Numbered from the stretch's first letter, positions 34,380-44,661 are shown. The stretch: 64,000 nt of DNA from Verrucomicrobiales bacterium (GCA_029213005.1 JARGPI010000007.1:124001-188000), one strand, 5' to 3'. Numbers and translations: made by a program. The notes: generated by a model from the letters alone, not told the origin.

Positions 34380-37300
34380 ATGCGAGATCTCTTTATCGAA
34401 GGACTTAGTGTCCATCAACACCTCGAATTCACTCCGGAAGGTGAGCGGCAAATCGAAGCTGATTGGCTGTTTTTTCCGGAGCTGAAGTCGCTCGGGGAGA
34501 ATCCTAAAAAGCTTCTCAAAGCTCAGGAGGATATCCTTCTCGAAATGCTTGAGAACGAAGATCCTGATGAATTGTCGCGTCGCATTGTGCCGGATTCGGA
34601 AATCGATTTGAAATATATTTCAATCACGATCGATCCGCCCCGGGATCTTCCTCTGTGGGGGAGCCCGCTGGAACTCACCTTTCCTTTCCTGATCTGGGAC
34701 CAGAACAAGGTGCGGATCGCGTTTGTCCCGGCCCTCGGGATAGAGATTCCGATTAACATTTCCAAAGAAGAGGACGAGCGGGAAGTGATCGAGGATCAAA
34801 TTCATTTCGCGATTGCGCGTCGCCGCATTCACCGCCATCTGTTTGATTTGTCTCTACTGCAGCGATGCCAGGATTTGAAACTGGAGCGCTTCGAATGGAA
34901 TGCCTATCCGCTCTCCCCGAAAGAGCGCTACATGAGAGAGGAGGGCGATGAGGGTAACGTTGAGCCGGTTCTGAAAGAAATAGGGAAACGCCTCGATAAC
35001 GCCAAGCCCGACCCGGTTTACGAGCGGGAAAAAGAGGTCGAGCAGTTGGCAACCTATTTGAAAGGGCGGCGTGGAATCGGTAGTATCTTACTGGTAGGCG
35101 AAAATGGTGTCGGGAAAACCGCTCTGATCCAGAATCTGGCGACCCGGTTAAAGGAGTTTGATATATCGGAACGACCCGTTTTCCATACTCCGGGATCCCG
35201 GATCGTGGCCGGTATGAGCGGGTTCGGAGAGTGGCAGGACCGGTGCCGAAAAATGGCGCTCGAAGCATCCGGAAAGGACGGAGCGATTCTCTACTTCGGC
35301 AATTTACTGGAGTTGCTGGAAGTCGGGCAAAGTTCTGCCAATTCCGAGAGTGTGGGATCGTTCTTTCGGCCCTGGTTGATCCGGGGACAGATTATTGCGA
35401 TCGCCGAGTGTACTCCGGCGCAACTCGCTCTACTTGAACAGAAAGATCCCCGAATCATGGAGGCGTTTCGCCAGATCAAAATCAATCCGCCTACCGGGGA
35501 GATTGCCTTGAAAATTCTCAAGCAGGTGGCGGGCGATCACAAATCCCGGGTGGCGATGAGTCCCGCAGCATTGAAACGGATCTTTGCTCTTCACAAACGT
35601 TACGCCGGATATTCTGCGATGCCGGGGAAGATGCTACATTTTACGCGTCGTCTCATTACTCAACATCAGCCGAAACGTAAAAAAGATGGAGCGGTCAGGG
35701 TGCCACCCGCGGTGATCAACCGTACCTTTGCGCTGGAGACGGGCCTCCCGGGGTTTCTACTGGATGATTCCGCCCCCTTTGACCTCGATAAAACCACCGA
35801 ATGGTTCAAAAAACGGATCAAGGGACAGGACGAAGCGATCGCTCATGTAATTAATACCATAGCGGGAATAAAAGCCCGTCTATCGCGACCCGACCGCCCT
35901 CTGGGATCGTTTCTTTTTGTGGGACCAACCGGTGTGGGGAAAACCGAGCTCGCCAAAACCCTGGCTGAGTTTTTCTATGGTTCGAAAGACCGGCTTCTCC
36001 GCATCGATATGAGTGAATATTCCGCTCCGGGAAGTTCGACTCGACTTGCCTCCGGCGGGGCGGGGGAGCCCGAAGGGATTCTGACTTCAAAAATGCGTGA
36101 CCAGCCCTTTTCTGTCGTACTTCTCGACGAGTTTGAAAAAGCGGATTCCTCGGTATTTGATCTGTTTCTGCAGGTGTTGGGCGAAGCTCGTCTGACCGAC
36201 GGCGCCGGGCGGTTGGCGGACTTCTCCAATGCGATGATCATTTTGACTTCAAATCTCGGTGCAGCGGATTTCCGGGCGGTGGCTCCCGGATTCGGATCTC
36301 CGGATGCCGGTATCGAGTCTCTGGCGATTGACCATTTTGTATCTGCGGCAAAAAAGCGGTTCCGCCCGGAGTTTTTCAACCGGATCGGTCGAATCGTTCC
36401 CTTTCTGCCGCTCGATGATGCCTCCGTCAGAGAAGTGATCGTTCGCGAGATTTCCAAACTCGATGACCGTGATGGTTTCCGGGCCCGGGAACTGACGTTG
36501 CTGGTAGATGAATCGGTGATCGATACCCTCACGATCGGTGGATTTGATCCCCGCTACGGAGCACGCCCCCTTAAGCGAACGATCGAGGATAAGATTTTGA
36601 AAACGATAGGTGAATATCTCATTGAACACCCCGGGGTTTCCGAGGGAACTTTGGAGGTTACCTCTCTGGATAAAGATACGGGGAAACTTGAGTTTACCTA
36701 TCACTCCGAAAATGATGAGCGGGGAAAAAGCCAGCGGGAGAAATTTAAAACCTGGAATAGACAAATCCCGAATCTCCGGCGGTGGTATCAAAATCTAAAC
36801 AACAGTCATCTCGTCAGCGAACTACACAGTGAGGTGAGGCGGCTCGAGCGAAAAGTCAGGGGGAAAGGAGATCCCAAAGCTCACGAAGCGCTCGCCAATT
36901 CCGGAAATTTGCTGGAGCGTCTCGAAAACGAAACGCGTCGGATCTATGAAATCGAGGAGAAGCTCTTAATCACGACTTTTGAGAATGCCTCCTACACGCA
37001 ACTGAAATCGGACATCGCGGCGGGACCGGAATGGACGGATTTTTGTAACCTGCTCCGGGACGTTTATCAGTGGATTCAAAAAAGCGCATCCCGAATCGTC
37101 CTGGTTTTCACCGGTGATAACGAAGCGCTGCTGTCCCGCTTTTGTGGAGTGTATCGGGAAGTTGCGAGGGAATACGACTGCCAGGTCAGAGTGGGATATT
37201 ACCGGGAAAAACCTGAGTTGGGAATCGACCTGGATCCGGAGCTGGAAGGCTCCCGTAAAGCCTACCTGCCGGAAGATCCCGCCGATATAGAGAAGCTCTT

Positions 37301-37700
37301 TGGTGGAAAACTGCCGAAAGACGCGCTCGGGATTGCAATGGAATTTTCCAAACCTCAAGCGGGGCTGCGCTTTACTCTGGAGTATGGACTTCATCAGTTC
37401 ATCGATCAGGAGGGCGACAAGTTTCACGTGAATGTGATCGGATTTGACGATGAAGAGTATTCGATTGTACAGGGTACAGTCGCAGACGGTACCCTGTACA
37501 ATCGGGAATTCCAGAACCTGCGCATCCGGAGATTGTGGAACGAAAAGGATTACTACATGAAGGATGAGAGGTGGGGGAGTTCCGTCGATTCAGACAAAAT
37601 TGATCCCCGGGATCTCCCGGCGGAATTCGACTGCGAGGCCGTGAAGACCATGATTGAACTGACCCTGATAGATAAAGCACTGGAAGCGATCCGGGAATAA
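34380..37700 (+). CDS. Large ClpA/B-like double AAA+ protein with release-factor-like C-terminus
   Basis: A 1,106-residue protein started at ATG 34380. An in-frame TTG 13 codons upstream adds nothing recognisable. Residues 1-215 form a domain unlike Clp_N. D1 has Walker A LVGENGVGKT (about 237-247), but the Walker B position reads ILYFGNLLELL, without Asp/Glu, so it is probably dead for hydrolysis. D2 has intact Walker A VGPTGVGKTE (about 513), Walker B VVLLDEFEKAD (about 580), sensor MIILTSNLGA and the YGARPLKRTIEDK sensor 2. Residues 800-1075 hold a coiled coil and then a PCRF-like region: VFTGDNEALLSRF near 908 and LRFTLEYGLHQF near 995, as in release factors RF1/RF2, with no GGQ domain. 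It is 4 bp before the second AAA+ gene. Confidence 0.85.
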   Translation: MRDLFIEGLSVHQHLEFTPEGERQIEADWLFFPELKSLGENPKKLLKAQEDILLEMLENEDPDELSRRIVPDSEIDLKYISITIDPPRDLPLWGSPLELTFPFLIWDQNKVRIAFVPALGIEIPINISKEEDEREVIEDQIHFAIARRRIHRHLFDLSLLQRCQDLKLERFEWNAYPLSPKERYMREEGDEGNVEPVLKEIGKRLDNAKPDPVYEREKEVEQLATYLKGRRGIGSILLVGENGVGKTALIQNLATRLKEFDISERPVFHTPGSRIVAGMSGFGEWQDRCRKMALEASGKDGAILYFGNLLELLEVGQSSANSESVGSFFRPWLIRGQIIAIAECTPAQLALLEQKDPRIMEAFRQIKINPPTGEIALKILKQVAGDHKSRVAMSPAALKRIFALHKRYAGYSAMPGKMLHFTRRLITQHQPKRKKDGAVRVPPAVINRTFALETGLPGFLLDDSAPFDLDKTTEWFKKRIKGQDEAIAHVINTIAGIKARLSRPDRPLGSFLFVGPTGVGKTELAKTLAEFFYGSKDRLLRIDMSEYSAPGSSTRLASGGAGEPEGILTSKMRDQPFSVVLLDEFEKADSSVFDLFLQVLGEARLTDGAGRLADFSNAMIILTSNLGAADFRAVAPGFGSPDAGIESLAIDHFVSAAKKRFRPEFFNRIGRIVPFLPLDDASVREVIVREISKLDDRDGFRARELTLLVDESVIDTLTIGGFDPRYGARPLKRTIEDKILKTIGEYLIEHPGVSEGTLEVTSLDKDTGKLEFTYHSENDERGKSQREKFKTWNRQIPNLRRWYQNLNNSHLVSELHSEVRRLERKVRGKGDPKAHEALANSGNLLERLENETRRIYEIEEKLLITTFENASYTQLKSDIAAGPEWTDFCNLLRDVYQWIQKSASRIVLVFTGDNEALLSRFCGVYREVAREYDCQVRVGYYREKPELGIDLDPELEGSRKAYLPEDPADIEKLFGGKLPKDALGIAMEFSKPQAGLRFTLEYGLHQFIDQEGDKFHVNVIGFDDEEYSIVQGTVADGTLYNREFQNLRIRRLWNEKDYYMKDERWGSSVDSDKIDPRDLPAEFDCEAVKTMIELTLIDKALEAIRE
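37463..37503. repeat. Perfect inverted repeat inside the AAA+ gene
   Basis: GATTGTACAGGGTAC (37463-37477) and its exact complement (37489-37503) flank an 11-bp spacer. The left arm is the word found at 15601 and 15623. It is read in frame, giving SIVQGTVADGTLYN within the PCRF-like region, so it looks like an inserted repeat that kept the frame. Confidence 0.8.
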
Positions 37701-37704
37701 CAGG

Positions 37705-40700
37705 ATGAATCTTTATATACCTATATTTTCAGAACGAATCCACCGTCGGGAAAAAGGGAAAACCTACCGGGTTTGCCCTGCCTTTCCAGCGATGCCATTC
37801 AAAGAGCGCGACGCATTCGAAGTGTTTAATCCCCGGGAGGACCGTGCTATAGAAGAGTTGACCCGAATTTTGCGACGTCACTTCAACGAACTGGCGCAGG
37901 ACTTGAGGCATGATTCGCTGCTGCGCTGGAGTTTTCACCCCGAGATAAAGGGGGAGAAGATCCCGCTACAGTTGTTCTTACGGAAACAATCGATCAATGG
38001 TGAATGGTTTGCGATTTCCTATCAGTCGATGGGGCGACGTATCGTGACGCTGCCGAAGTTGCCGGGCGTGACCTTTGATGTGGAGCGCGGCGACCGTCTC
38101 GCTGATCGTGCGACCGAAGTGCTGACTCAATACTTCCGCAAACTGGAGAAAAATTCCGACGGCAAGCTGGATCTCGATCAATACCTCAGTCCCGGGCAGT
38201 CGCATCTCGCAACGATAGAACTGTCTGTTCGGACCCGGCAGAAGTATAAACAACCTGAAGAACGGGGTTTTGCGATACTCGGCGGGACGGAAAAAATGTC
38301 AGGTGCGCAGGAGTTGGAGAAAGTCGGTCGGTGTATGAACCGTCTTTATCCGAATCGTCTTTCCCGGGCGATTCTCTGCGACGATAAAGTTGAGCTGGTC
38401 GCGGACCATTTTAGTAAGGAAAACAAAGAGCCACAACCTCTCGCCCTGCTGGGACCAAGTCAGGTCGGTAAAAGCGCGGTGATTCACGAATACCTGTTCC
38501 GGATGATAGCCGCTGAGGAAAAGCCAATCCGCGAAGTGTGGTTACTGTCACCCCAGCGAATGATATCCGGCATGTCATTTGTCGGGCAGTGGGAAGAGCG
38601 GGCCCATGCGATTTTTAAAGAAGTCCGGAAACGAAAACATATCCTCCTAATTGAGGATTTACCGGGACTGTTTCAGGCCGGGAAAACCCGTGATTCCGAT
38701 CTGAATATCGGTCAGGTGTTAAAAGCCTATTTTGAGGAAGGTGGCATCCGGGTCCTGGCCGAAGCCACTCCGGAGAGTTGGCGGAAACTCCGCGAAATCG
38801 ATCGCGGGTTTGCTGATTTTTTCCGGACGATCCCCATCAAAGAGACTTCCGAAAAAGATACGCTCCGGATTTTGATCCGCACTGTTCAGGAAATCGAAGG
38901 CAGAGAGCGGGGGACCTATTTTGAGCCAGATCTGATTCCTGCCGTTTTTGAATTGCAGAACCGGTTTGCCCGTACTCGCGCATTTCCGGGCAAAGCGGTG
39001 GAGGTTATCCAGCAAATATCTCAAAAATACGGAGGAAGAGATTTGGACCGCGAGGATGCCTATATGTTTTTCCAGGCGAAAACCGGTATCCGACGTCAGT
39101 TTCTAAACCAGCAATACCGGATCAGTCGGGAAGATATAGCCGGTTTTTTCAGTTCCCGTATCAAAGGCCAACCCATGGCCGTCGAGGCGATGACGAATCT
39201 GGTGACCAGCTGTATTTCACAGGTCAACGAACCTGGCCGACCTCTGGGATCCCTTATTTTTCTAGGACCGACCGGAGTCGGGAAAACGGAATGTGCCAAG
39301 ACAATCGCAGAATACTTTTTCGGAACCTCCGAGAGGCTGCTCCGCTTCGATATGAACGAGTTTGTGGGGCACGATGCCGCTGAACGGTTGATCGGCTCTA
39401 CGTTCCGTCCCCGGGGGCTCCTTACCGGTGCGGTGCGTCGCCAGCCTTACTCGGTGATCCTGCTTGATGAAATAGAGAAAGCGCACGAACGGGTTTTCGA
39501 TCTCTTGCTGCAACTCCTAGGTGATGGCCGGTTGACCGATGCCGCCGGTGAAACCGCGGATTTCTGTAACTGTATTATTGTGATGACCTCAAACCTGGGG
39601 GCGCGCAGTGCGAGACATCAGTTGGGATTCGCCAACGCCGGGCAGCAGAACACCCGTGTCTACCGGGAGGCAGCGGAGAAGTTTTTCCGCCCTGAATTGT
39701 TTAACCGGTTGGACTACATCGTCCCGTTTGGCGAATTAACCCGGGATGATATCGAATCGCTGGTGGCGCTGATGAGTGGGAAAGCGTTGTCCCGGATCGG
39801 GTTGGCGGAAACTCAGCTCAGTCTCAAGATTCAGCCGGAGGTCTACTCCCGACTTGCCGACATGGGATACAAACCGGAATTCGGAGCGAGAGCTTTGCGA
39901 AGATCCGTCGAGGAATTTTTGATCGAACCGATCGCACTTCGGATTTCAGAACTGCCAAAGAATCAACCTGCGATTGTCTCATGCTTTTGCAACAGTAGCG
40001 GCGGTCTGGAATTTAACACCGCCAATCTGAATGCGGTGCCGAGGCAGGGATTTATTACCAACCCGTTTGTTCTTGCGGATAGTGGTGACTTTATCTATCA
40101 GATCAATGAGTTTCTCTATCGAATCGAAGACAGTCTCGAATCGTGGAGGGAGGAGTCGGATGGGGTAATAGACCCATCGGATCCAGTGCAGATCCGGTAT
40201 TTCTCCTTGCGGGAGGATATCATGGCAATTCGCAAAATGAGAGATCATTTCCACACGGCAGTGGAAAGTGAAATCAGGTATCGGCGCGACCACCCGGATA
40301 AGCCATCACCTCACCAAACGTCGAACAACAACCGTTTTCTATTTGATCATGACCCGGTTCAATTTCTTACGGAAATGTATCGAACGACTGATTCGGATAA
40401 ATTCATCAGCAGTGCGATCGAGCGGTGTGAGCCCTTTGACCATATTCGGCAGATCGCCAATGACATCATTAACCGGGCCAACTCGCTGGATTTGATTGTT
40501 TCGTCAAACCCCGCGGATGAAGACCGCTGTCTGATCTATATTACCGGTCCGGATCGTAAAGAGATTTTACAAAGTTGGAACTTCGCTTTGAAGCGTTGGC
40601 TCGAAGTGTCCGACATCCACACGGTGGAAGAGTATTACAGAAACAGCGAAGGTGGGATTTCCGGGACGGAAGCGGGTTTCACGATGGAGGCCTACTTTGA

Positions 40701-41043
40701 ATCCGCCCATCTGATCGCGCAGGGTCCGGGTATTTACGAATTTCTGAAAGCTCTGAACGGTACGGTGCTGATGGTGCAGGGAAGTGGCAAATCTGCGTTC
40801 GCTAATCTACACATTGTGCACCTGCCCGTTGATATTGAAAATCACGAATGCCTCAAATGGTTCGACGACCAGTCGACTTTGCAGAACTTCGAAGTGGCGA
40901 TCATTCAGGCCAATGATAACCAGTCGATAATTGATCTCGCCTCCGGGTTTGTATCGCTGAACTCCGAGAATCGAATCTGGAATCTGATCAATCCACATCT
41001 ACCGGTTATTGAGGAGCTGGCCGATTTTGTAACTGAAGTATAA
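37705..41043 (+). CDS. Second large ClpA/B-like double AAA+ protein
   Basis: A 1,112-residue partner of the preceding gene. The N-terminal 215 residues (MNLYIPIFSERIHRREKGKT...) are again not Clp_N. D1 has Walker A LLGPSQVGKSA (about 248-258). Its Walker B reads ILLIEDLPGLF with E-D order instead of D-E. D2 is fully conserved: FLGPTGVGKTE (about 519), ILLDEIEKAH (about 585), IIVMTSNLGA, and FGARALRRSVEEF. The C-terminal 330 residues start with a coiled coil (IDPSDPVQIRYFSLREDIMA) and contain a DRCLIYITGPDRKEILQSW strand-helix and FTMEAYFESAHLIAQ, which could be a more divergent version of the PCRF-like tail. Two such subunits may form a mixed hexamer or paired rings; that is inference. It converges on the HlyD gene (1 bp apart). 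Confidence 0.85.
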   Translation: MNLYIPIFSERIHRREKGKTYRVCPAFPAMPFKERDAFEVFNPREDRAIEELTRILRRHFNELAQDLRHDSLLRWSFHPEIKGEKIPLQLFLRKQSINGEWFAISYQSMGRRIVTLPKLPGVTFDVERGDRLADRATEVLTQYFRKLEKNSDGKLDLDQYLSPGQSHLATIELSVRTRQKYKQPEERGFAILGGTEKMSGAQELEKVGRCMNRLYPNRLSRAILCDDKVELVADHFSKENKEPQPLALLGPSQVGKSAVIHEYLFRMIAAEEKPIREVWLLSPQRMISGMSFVGQWEERAHAIFKEVRKRKHILLIEDLPGLFQAGKTRDSDLNIGQVLKAYFEEGGIRVLAEATPESWRKLREIDRGFADFFRTIPIKETSEKDTLRILIRTVQEIEGRERGTYFEPDLIPAVFELQNRFARTRAFPGKAVEVIQQISQKYGGRDLDREDAYMFFQAKTGIRRQFLNQQYRISREDIAGFFSSRIKGQPMAVEAMTNLVTSCISQVNEPGRPLGSLIFLGPTGVGKTECAKTIAEYFFGTSERLLRFDMNEFVGHDAAERLIGSTFRPRGLLTGAVRRQPYSVILLDEIEKAHERVFDLLLQLLGDGRLTDAAGETADFCNCIIVMTSNLGARSARHQLGFANAGQQNTRVYREAAEKFFRPELFNRLDYIVPFGELTRDDIESLVALMSGKALSRIGLAETQLSLKIQPEVYSRLADMGYKPEFGARALRRSVEEFLIEPIALRISELPKNQPAIVSCFCNSSGGLEFNTANLNAVPRQGFITNPFVLADSGDFIYQINEFLYRIEDSLESWREESDGVIDPSDPVQIRYFSLREDIMAIRKMRDHFHTAVESEIRYRRDHPDKPSPHQTSNNNRFLFDHDPVQFLTEMYRTTDSDKFISSAIERCEPFDHIRQIANDIINRANSLDLIVSSNPADEDRCLIYITGPDRKEILQSWNFALKRWLEVSDIHTVEEYYRNSEGGISGTEAGFTMEAYFESAHLIAQGPGIYEFLKALNGTVLMVQGSGKSAFANLHIVHLPVDIENHECLKWFDDQSTLQNFEVAIIQANDNQSIIDLASGFVSLNSENRIWNLINPHLPVIEELADFVTEV

Positions 41044-41044
41044 T

Positions 41045-42274
41045 TTATCGTTCCTTCAAGGCATTGAACCGCATGCGGTGGAAAGGCTTCGTCAAATACT
41101 GCATCACCGTTCTCCGGCCGGTCAGGACATCGACCTCCGCGACCATGCCCGGGATGATGTCGAACTCCTTGCCGTTTTTCCCCTTTTTCTGACCTTCGTT
41201 TCTAACCTTAATCTGATAGTAGTGCTGATTGTCGATTTCGTCGTAGATGGTGTCGGCACTGATATGTTCAAGCACACCGTCGAGTCCTCCATAGATAGAG
41301 AAATCGTAGGCGGTTAGTTTGACGACCGCCGGTTGGCCGGGGCGAAGAAATGCGATATCTTGAGGGCGGATTTTGGCCTCAACCAGAAGGGTTCCGTCGT
41401 GTGGAACGATGTCGACGATATCCTCACCCGGTTGGACGACGCCCCCGATAGTGGTTTTGTGCCATTTGTTAATCGTCCCTGAAACCGGAGATCGTACCAT
41501 CGTTCGTTCGACGGTGTCTTTTCTCCCTTTGAGGCTTTTCTCAAGGGTCTCCAGCGTGTTTTTGGTCTCGTTATAGGATTCCATGGCCCCCCGCTGAAAT
41601 TTGTCCCAGAGCTCGCTCTGTTTCCCTTCCAACTCGTTCACTTCTCTCTGAATACGAAGGAGATCGACTTTTGAGATGATTTGCTCGCGCACCAGTGGAA
41701 TAGTCATGGCGAGCTCCTGTTTCGCCAATTCGAGGCTTCGGTTTACCACATTAATCTGCTTGTCGATTTCGACTTTCTTCTTTTCGAAAAGCTCATTTTC
41801 CCTTTCAACCAGATCGGGACGCTGGGCGAGGATCGCCGGCGGGTATTGAATGGTTTCCCAGCCGTTCGCCTCGGATTCCAATCGTGACAGGGCTGCCTGA
41901 AGCGATTGCTGCTGTGCAATCTCCTCTTCATAGGAAGCATTTCGGAGGGTGTCATCCAACCGGGCAATGACATCTCCTTTTTTGATGAACTGTCCTTCTT
42001 TCACCATCTGCTCCACGAGGATACCTCCCTCGAGGTTTTGGATCGTTTGTATCGAACTGGATGGAATAATTTTACCCTGTCCTTTAGTTACTTCATCGAT
42101 CTCAGCTATAGAAGCCCACACTCCGAGCGCGACTAAAGTTAATACACTTCCCCAGAGAATTAAATCGAGGCCGGGGATGCGATGGCGAAGTAATGCTTCT
42201 TTAGCTCCTACTGAGAAATCGATATCTTCTTCGGCTACGGCAGACCGCCACATTTCTCTTTCTGATTCTGTCAT
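41045..42274 (-). CDS. HlyD-type periplasmic adaptor of a type I secretion system
   Basis: A membrane-fusion protein linking the ABC exporter to TolC. ATG 42274 (MTESEREMWRSAVAEEDIDF) avoids overlap; a 42316 start would overlap the exporter gene by 20 bp. A membrane helix (GLDLILWGSVLTLVALGVWA) near 34-57 follows a cytoplasmic N-terminus. The lipoyl half-motif is GQGKIIPSSSIQTIQNLEGG. A long coiled coil (EEEIAQQQSLQAALSRLESE, IDKQINVVNRSLELAKQELA) follows, then the second half-motif RSPVSGTINKWHKTTIGGVV and the beta-barrel and membrane-proximal domain. This layout fits LapC/PrtE-type adaptors. Confidence 0.92.
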   Translation of the reverse strand: MTESEREMWRSAVAEEDIDFSVGAKEALLRHRIPGLDLILWGSVLTLVALGVWASIAEIDEVTKGQGKIIPSSSIQTIQNLEGGILVEQMVKEGQFIKKGDVIARLDDTLRNASYEEEIAQQQSLQAALSRLESEANGWETIQYPPAILAQRPDLVERENELFEKKKVEIDKQINVVNRSLELAKQELAMTIPLVREQIISKVDLLRIQREVNELEGKQSELWDKFQRGAMESYNETKNTLETLEKSLKGRKDTVERTMVRSPVSGTINKWHKTTIGGVVQPGEDIVDIVPHDGTLLVEAKIRPQDIAFLRPGQPAVVKLTAYDFSIYGGLDGVLEHISADTIYDEIDNQHYYQIKVRNEGQKKGKNGKEFDIIPGMVAEVDVLTGRRTVMQYLTKPFHRMRFNALKER

Positions 42275-42296
42275 GATGTTCGAGGATTGGGTTGGA

Positions 42297-44459
42297 TTAA
42301 GAGGGGAGAATGACACCTTGGTTTCCAGGAGCTTTGGTGCGAACCGGGCCGGAGCTTTTTACAACGCGGTTTCTCGGGCCGTCGGAGACGATTTTTCCTT
42401 TGTCCAAAACGATGACCCGGTCGACGATCGAAAGTATCGACTGACGATGGGTTGATATGATCATGGTCCGATTCGGATCCTGATCCATGTATCGAGTCAG
42501 GTTTTTCAAAACCTGTTTCTCCGTGATCTGATCCATTGAACTGGTGGGTTCGTCTAAAAGAAGGATTTCCGGCGAGCGGAGCAGGGCTCTGGCCAGAAAG
42601 ATTGATTGCCGCTGCCCACCGGACACTGACTTGCCGCCTTCGCTGATCGGTGTTGCCAGACCCTCAGGCAGGTTGGCGATAAATTCCCCAATTCCGGCAA
42701 ATTCCACCGCTCTGATGAGGTCTTCCTCATCGACTTTTCCTTTACTTCCGGCCATCAGATTTGATCCAAGCGTGCCATACAGTAGAGCTGGGTCCTGAGG
42801 TAGATAGCCAAAGTGTTTTCTCAGGGCAGGGGCGCTCCACTGCCGGGTATCGAGTCCGCTAACGGTAACGGAACCTTCCCGGGGATCGTAGAGAGCCATC
42901 AGCATCCGCATCAGAGTGGTCTTGCCACAGCCTATTTTTCCGACGAGAGCGACACGCTCTCCGGGCTCGATTGTAAAGTTGATGCCTTTAAGTATCTCTT
43001 CCGGGTTATCTCCAAAACCGAATTTCAAGTTACTGGCTTCGACCCGGGGTTTGAATGAGTGAACCGAAATCTTCTCTTTGCGATCACGCTCGTCCTCGAG
43101 CTTCATCATTTCGTTGAGACTTTTTAAGGAACGCATTGATTGCTGCAGTCTCATCATAAGCGCAGCAAAGCTGTTGAGTGGAGCCATGGCCCGTCCGCAA
43201 AGCAGGACACAGGCGATCATAGCGCCCATAGACATGTTATTCGCGGTGACCTGGAAGTAGCCGAAGATGACGGTAAAAGTTGATACAAGATGGGCGATCA
43301 AGGCGAGGGAGTTTGCGCCCAGTTGGGTGAAGCCCCGGGATTGCCCTTCCGCCTTTGCTGAATCTTTAACGCAGTTTTCCATCCGGGCCTGCAATTCGGA
43401 CTCTGACGATGTTGCCTTTACCGTTTCCAGTGAGTTCACGCTTTCTACCATCAAGGCATAGCGTTGGTTACTGGTTTGGTAGCTTTTCCCTACCGCCCGA
43501 TTAATAGGGATTTGAAGGATCAATGACCAGGCCAGAGCAAGGACAACACCGATCATCAGTGGTAACGCCGCGATTTTTCCGAGGAGAAATACAATACCGA
43601 CAAACAGCAGGATAAAGGGCAAATCAATCAGGGTCGCCACCGTTGCGCTGGTGAAGAATTCCCGCACCGTCTCGTACGATCTCGCCTGGGCGGCCAGGGT
43701 CCCGGCGGCTACCGGTTTATTCTGGAATTTCGTTGCAAGAACTTTACCGAAGACTTCCCCGCCTAGCAGGACGTCGATACGCCGACCTGCCATGTCGACA
43801 AAGACGGTTCTCAACATTTTGAGCCCGAATTCCATCGTATAGGCAATGAGAACGCCGATTGCCAATGCATAAAGTGTGTCGGTGGCTTCGTTAGGTACCA
43901 CCCGGTCGTAAACATTCATGATGAAAATCGACGAGGCGAGTCCCATCAGATTGATACATAAAGTTGCGATCGCTACTTTTAAGTAAACGGAACGGAAGTG
44001 CCATAGAGTACTCCAGAACCAGTGGCGTTTCGTTTTGCTGAAATTGGAAACGAGATCGGTCCGATCGTCGGTATCTTCAGTTTTAACCAGAAAGAGATAT
44101 CCCAGATAGCGCGCTTTGAGATCCTTAAGACTTAACTCAATTTCATTCGATTTTCCTTCGGAAATGATATGGCCGTGAATCTGACGACGCGTTTCCCATC
44201 TCGTCATCACAAAGACGAGACCATCTTTCAGTGGAATCACGACCGGCAGAACGGAAGGATGAATTTTATGCAGTTTACGGCTTGATATCAAAGCCGTCAG
44301 GCCGGCCCGGGCAGCACATTGGGCAAACAGATCCGGGGTCAACTTGCCGTTCTTTAACGGCAACCCGTGGGTGACCTGCTCAGGATTGATGGTCACTCCA
44401 TAGTGTTTTCCTACCTCGAGTAAGCCAGAGAGGAGGGCGTCTTGGTGTTTGATGTTCAT
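42297..44459 (-). CDS. Type I secretion ABC exporter with C39-like domain (LapB/RtxB type)
   Basis: A 720-residue inner-membrane ABC transporter that exports large substrates with a C-terminal signal. Residues 1-125 form a C39-like domain: DALLSGLLEVGKHYGVT lacks the catalytic Cys seen in bacteriocin exporters, so it binds but does not cleave its substrate. A six-helix transmembrane domain (about 155-440) begins WFWSTLWHFRSVYLKVAI. The nucleotide-binding domain has Walker A LVGKIGCGKTTLM (about 506), signature SVSGGQRQSI (about 610) and Walker B LLLDEPTSSMD (about 632). It precedes hlyD. The giant proteins at 45437 and 53871 are the probable substrates. Confidence 0.93.
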   Translation of the reverse strand: MNIKHQDALLSGLLEVGKHYGVTINPEQVTHGLPLKNGKLTPDLFAQCAARAGLTALISSRKLHKIHPSVLPVVIPLKDGLVFVMTRWETRRQIHGHIISEGKSNEIELSLKDLKARYLGYLFLVKTEDTDDRTDLVSNFSKTKRHWFWSTLWHFRSVYLKVAIATLCINLMGLASSIFIMNVYDRVVPNEATDTLYALAIGVLIAYTMEFGLKMLRTVFVDMAGRRIDVLLGGEVFGKVLATKFQNKPVAAGTLAAQARSYETVREFFTSATVATLIDLPFILLFVGIVFLLGKIAALPLMIGVVLALAWSLILQIPINRAVGKSYQTSNQRYALMVESVNSLETVKATSSESELQARMENCVKDSAKAEGQSRGFTQLGANSLALIAHLVSTFTVIFGYFQVTANNMSMGAMIACVLLCGRAMAPLNSFAALMMRLQQSMRSLKSLNEMMKLEDERDRKEKISVHSFKPRVEASNLKFGFGDNPEEILKGINFTIEPGERVALVGKIGCGKTTLMRMLMALYDPREGSVTVSGLDTRQWSAPALRKHFGYLPQDPALLYGTLGSNLMAGSKGKVDEEDLIRAVEFAGIGEFIANLPEGLATPISEGGKSVSGGQRQSIFLARALLRSPEILLLDEPTSSMDQITEKQVLKNLTRYMDQDPNRTMIISTHRQSILSIVDRVIVLDKGKIVSDGPRNRVVKSSGPVRTKAPGNQGVILPS

Positions 44460-44661
44460 GGGATTTAGATTAAATTAACCATAAAAACCATAATAAACAA
44501 TTAATATTCCCTAAATAACGCCGGAAATTGAATAGTTCGAGGATTTCATTCCGAATCTGCTGATTTATAACTAGTTACCCTAAAGGCGGTGTTGCTCTTA
44601 CAAGTTGATAGGATATATTAATTATTAATTTATTTTAATTAAATTCAAAAAGAAGGGTGAA

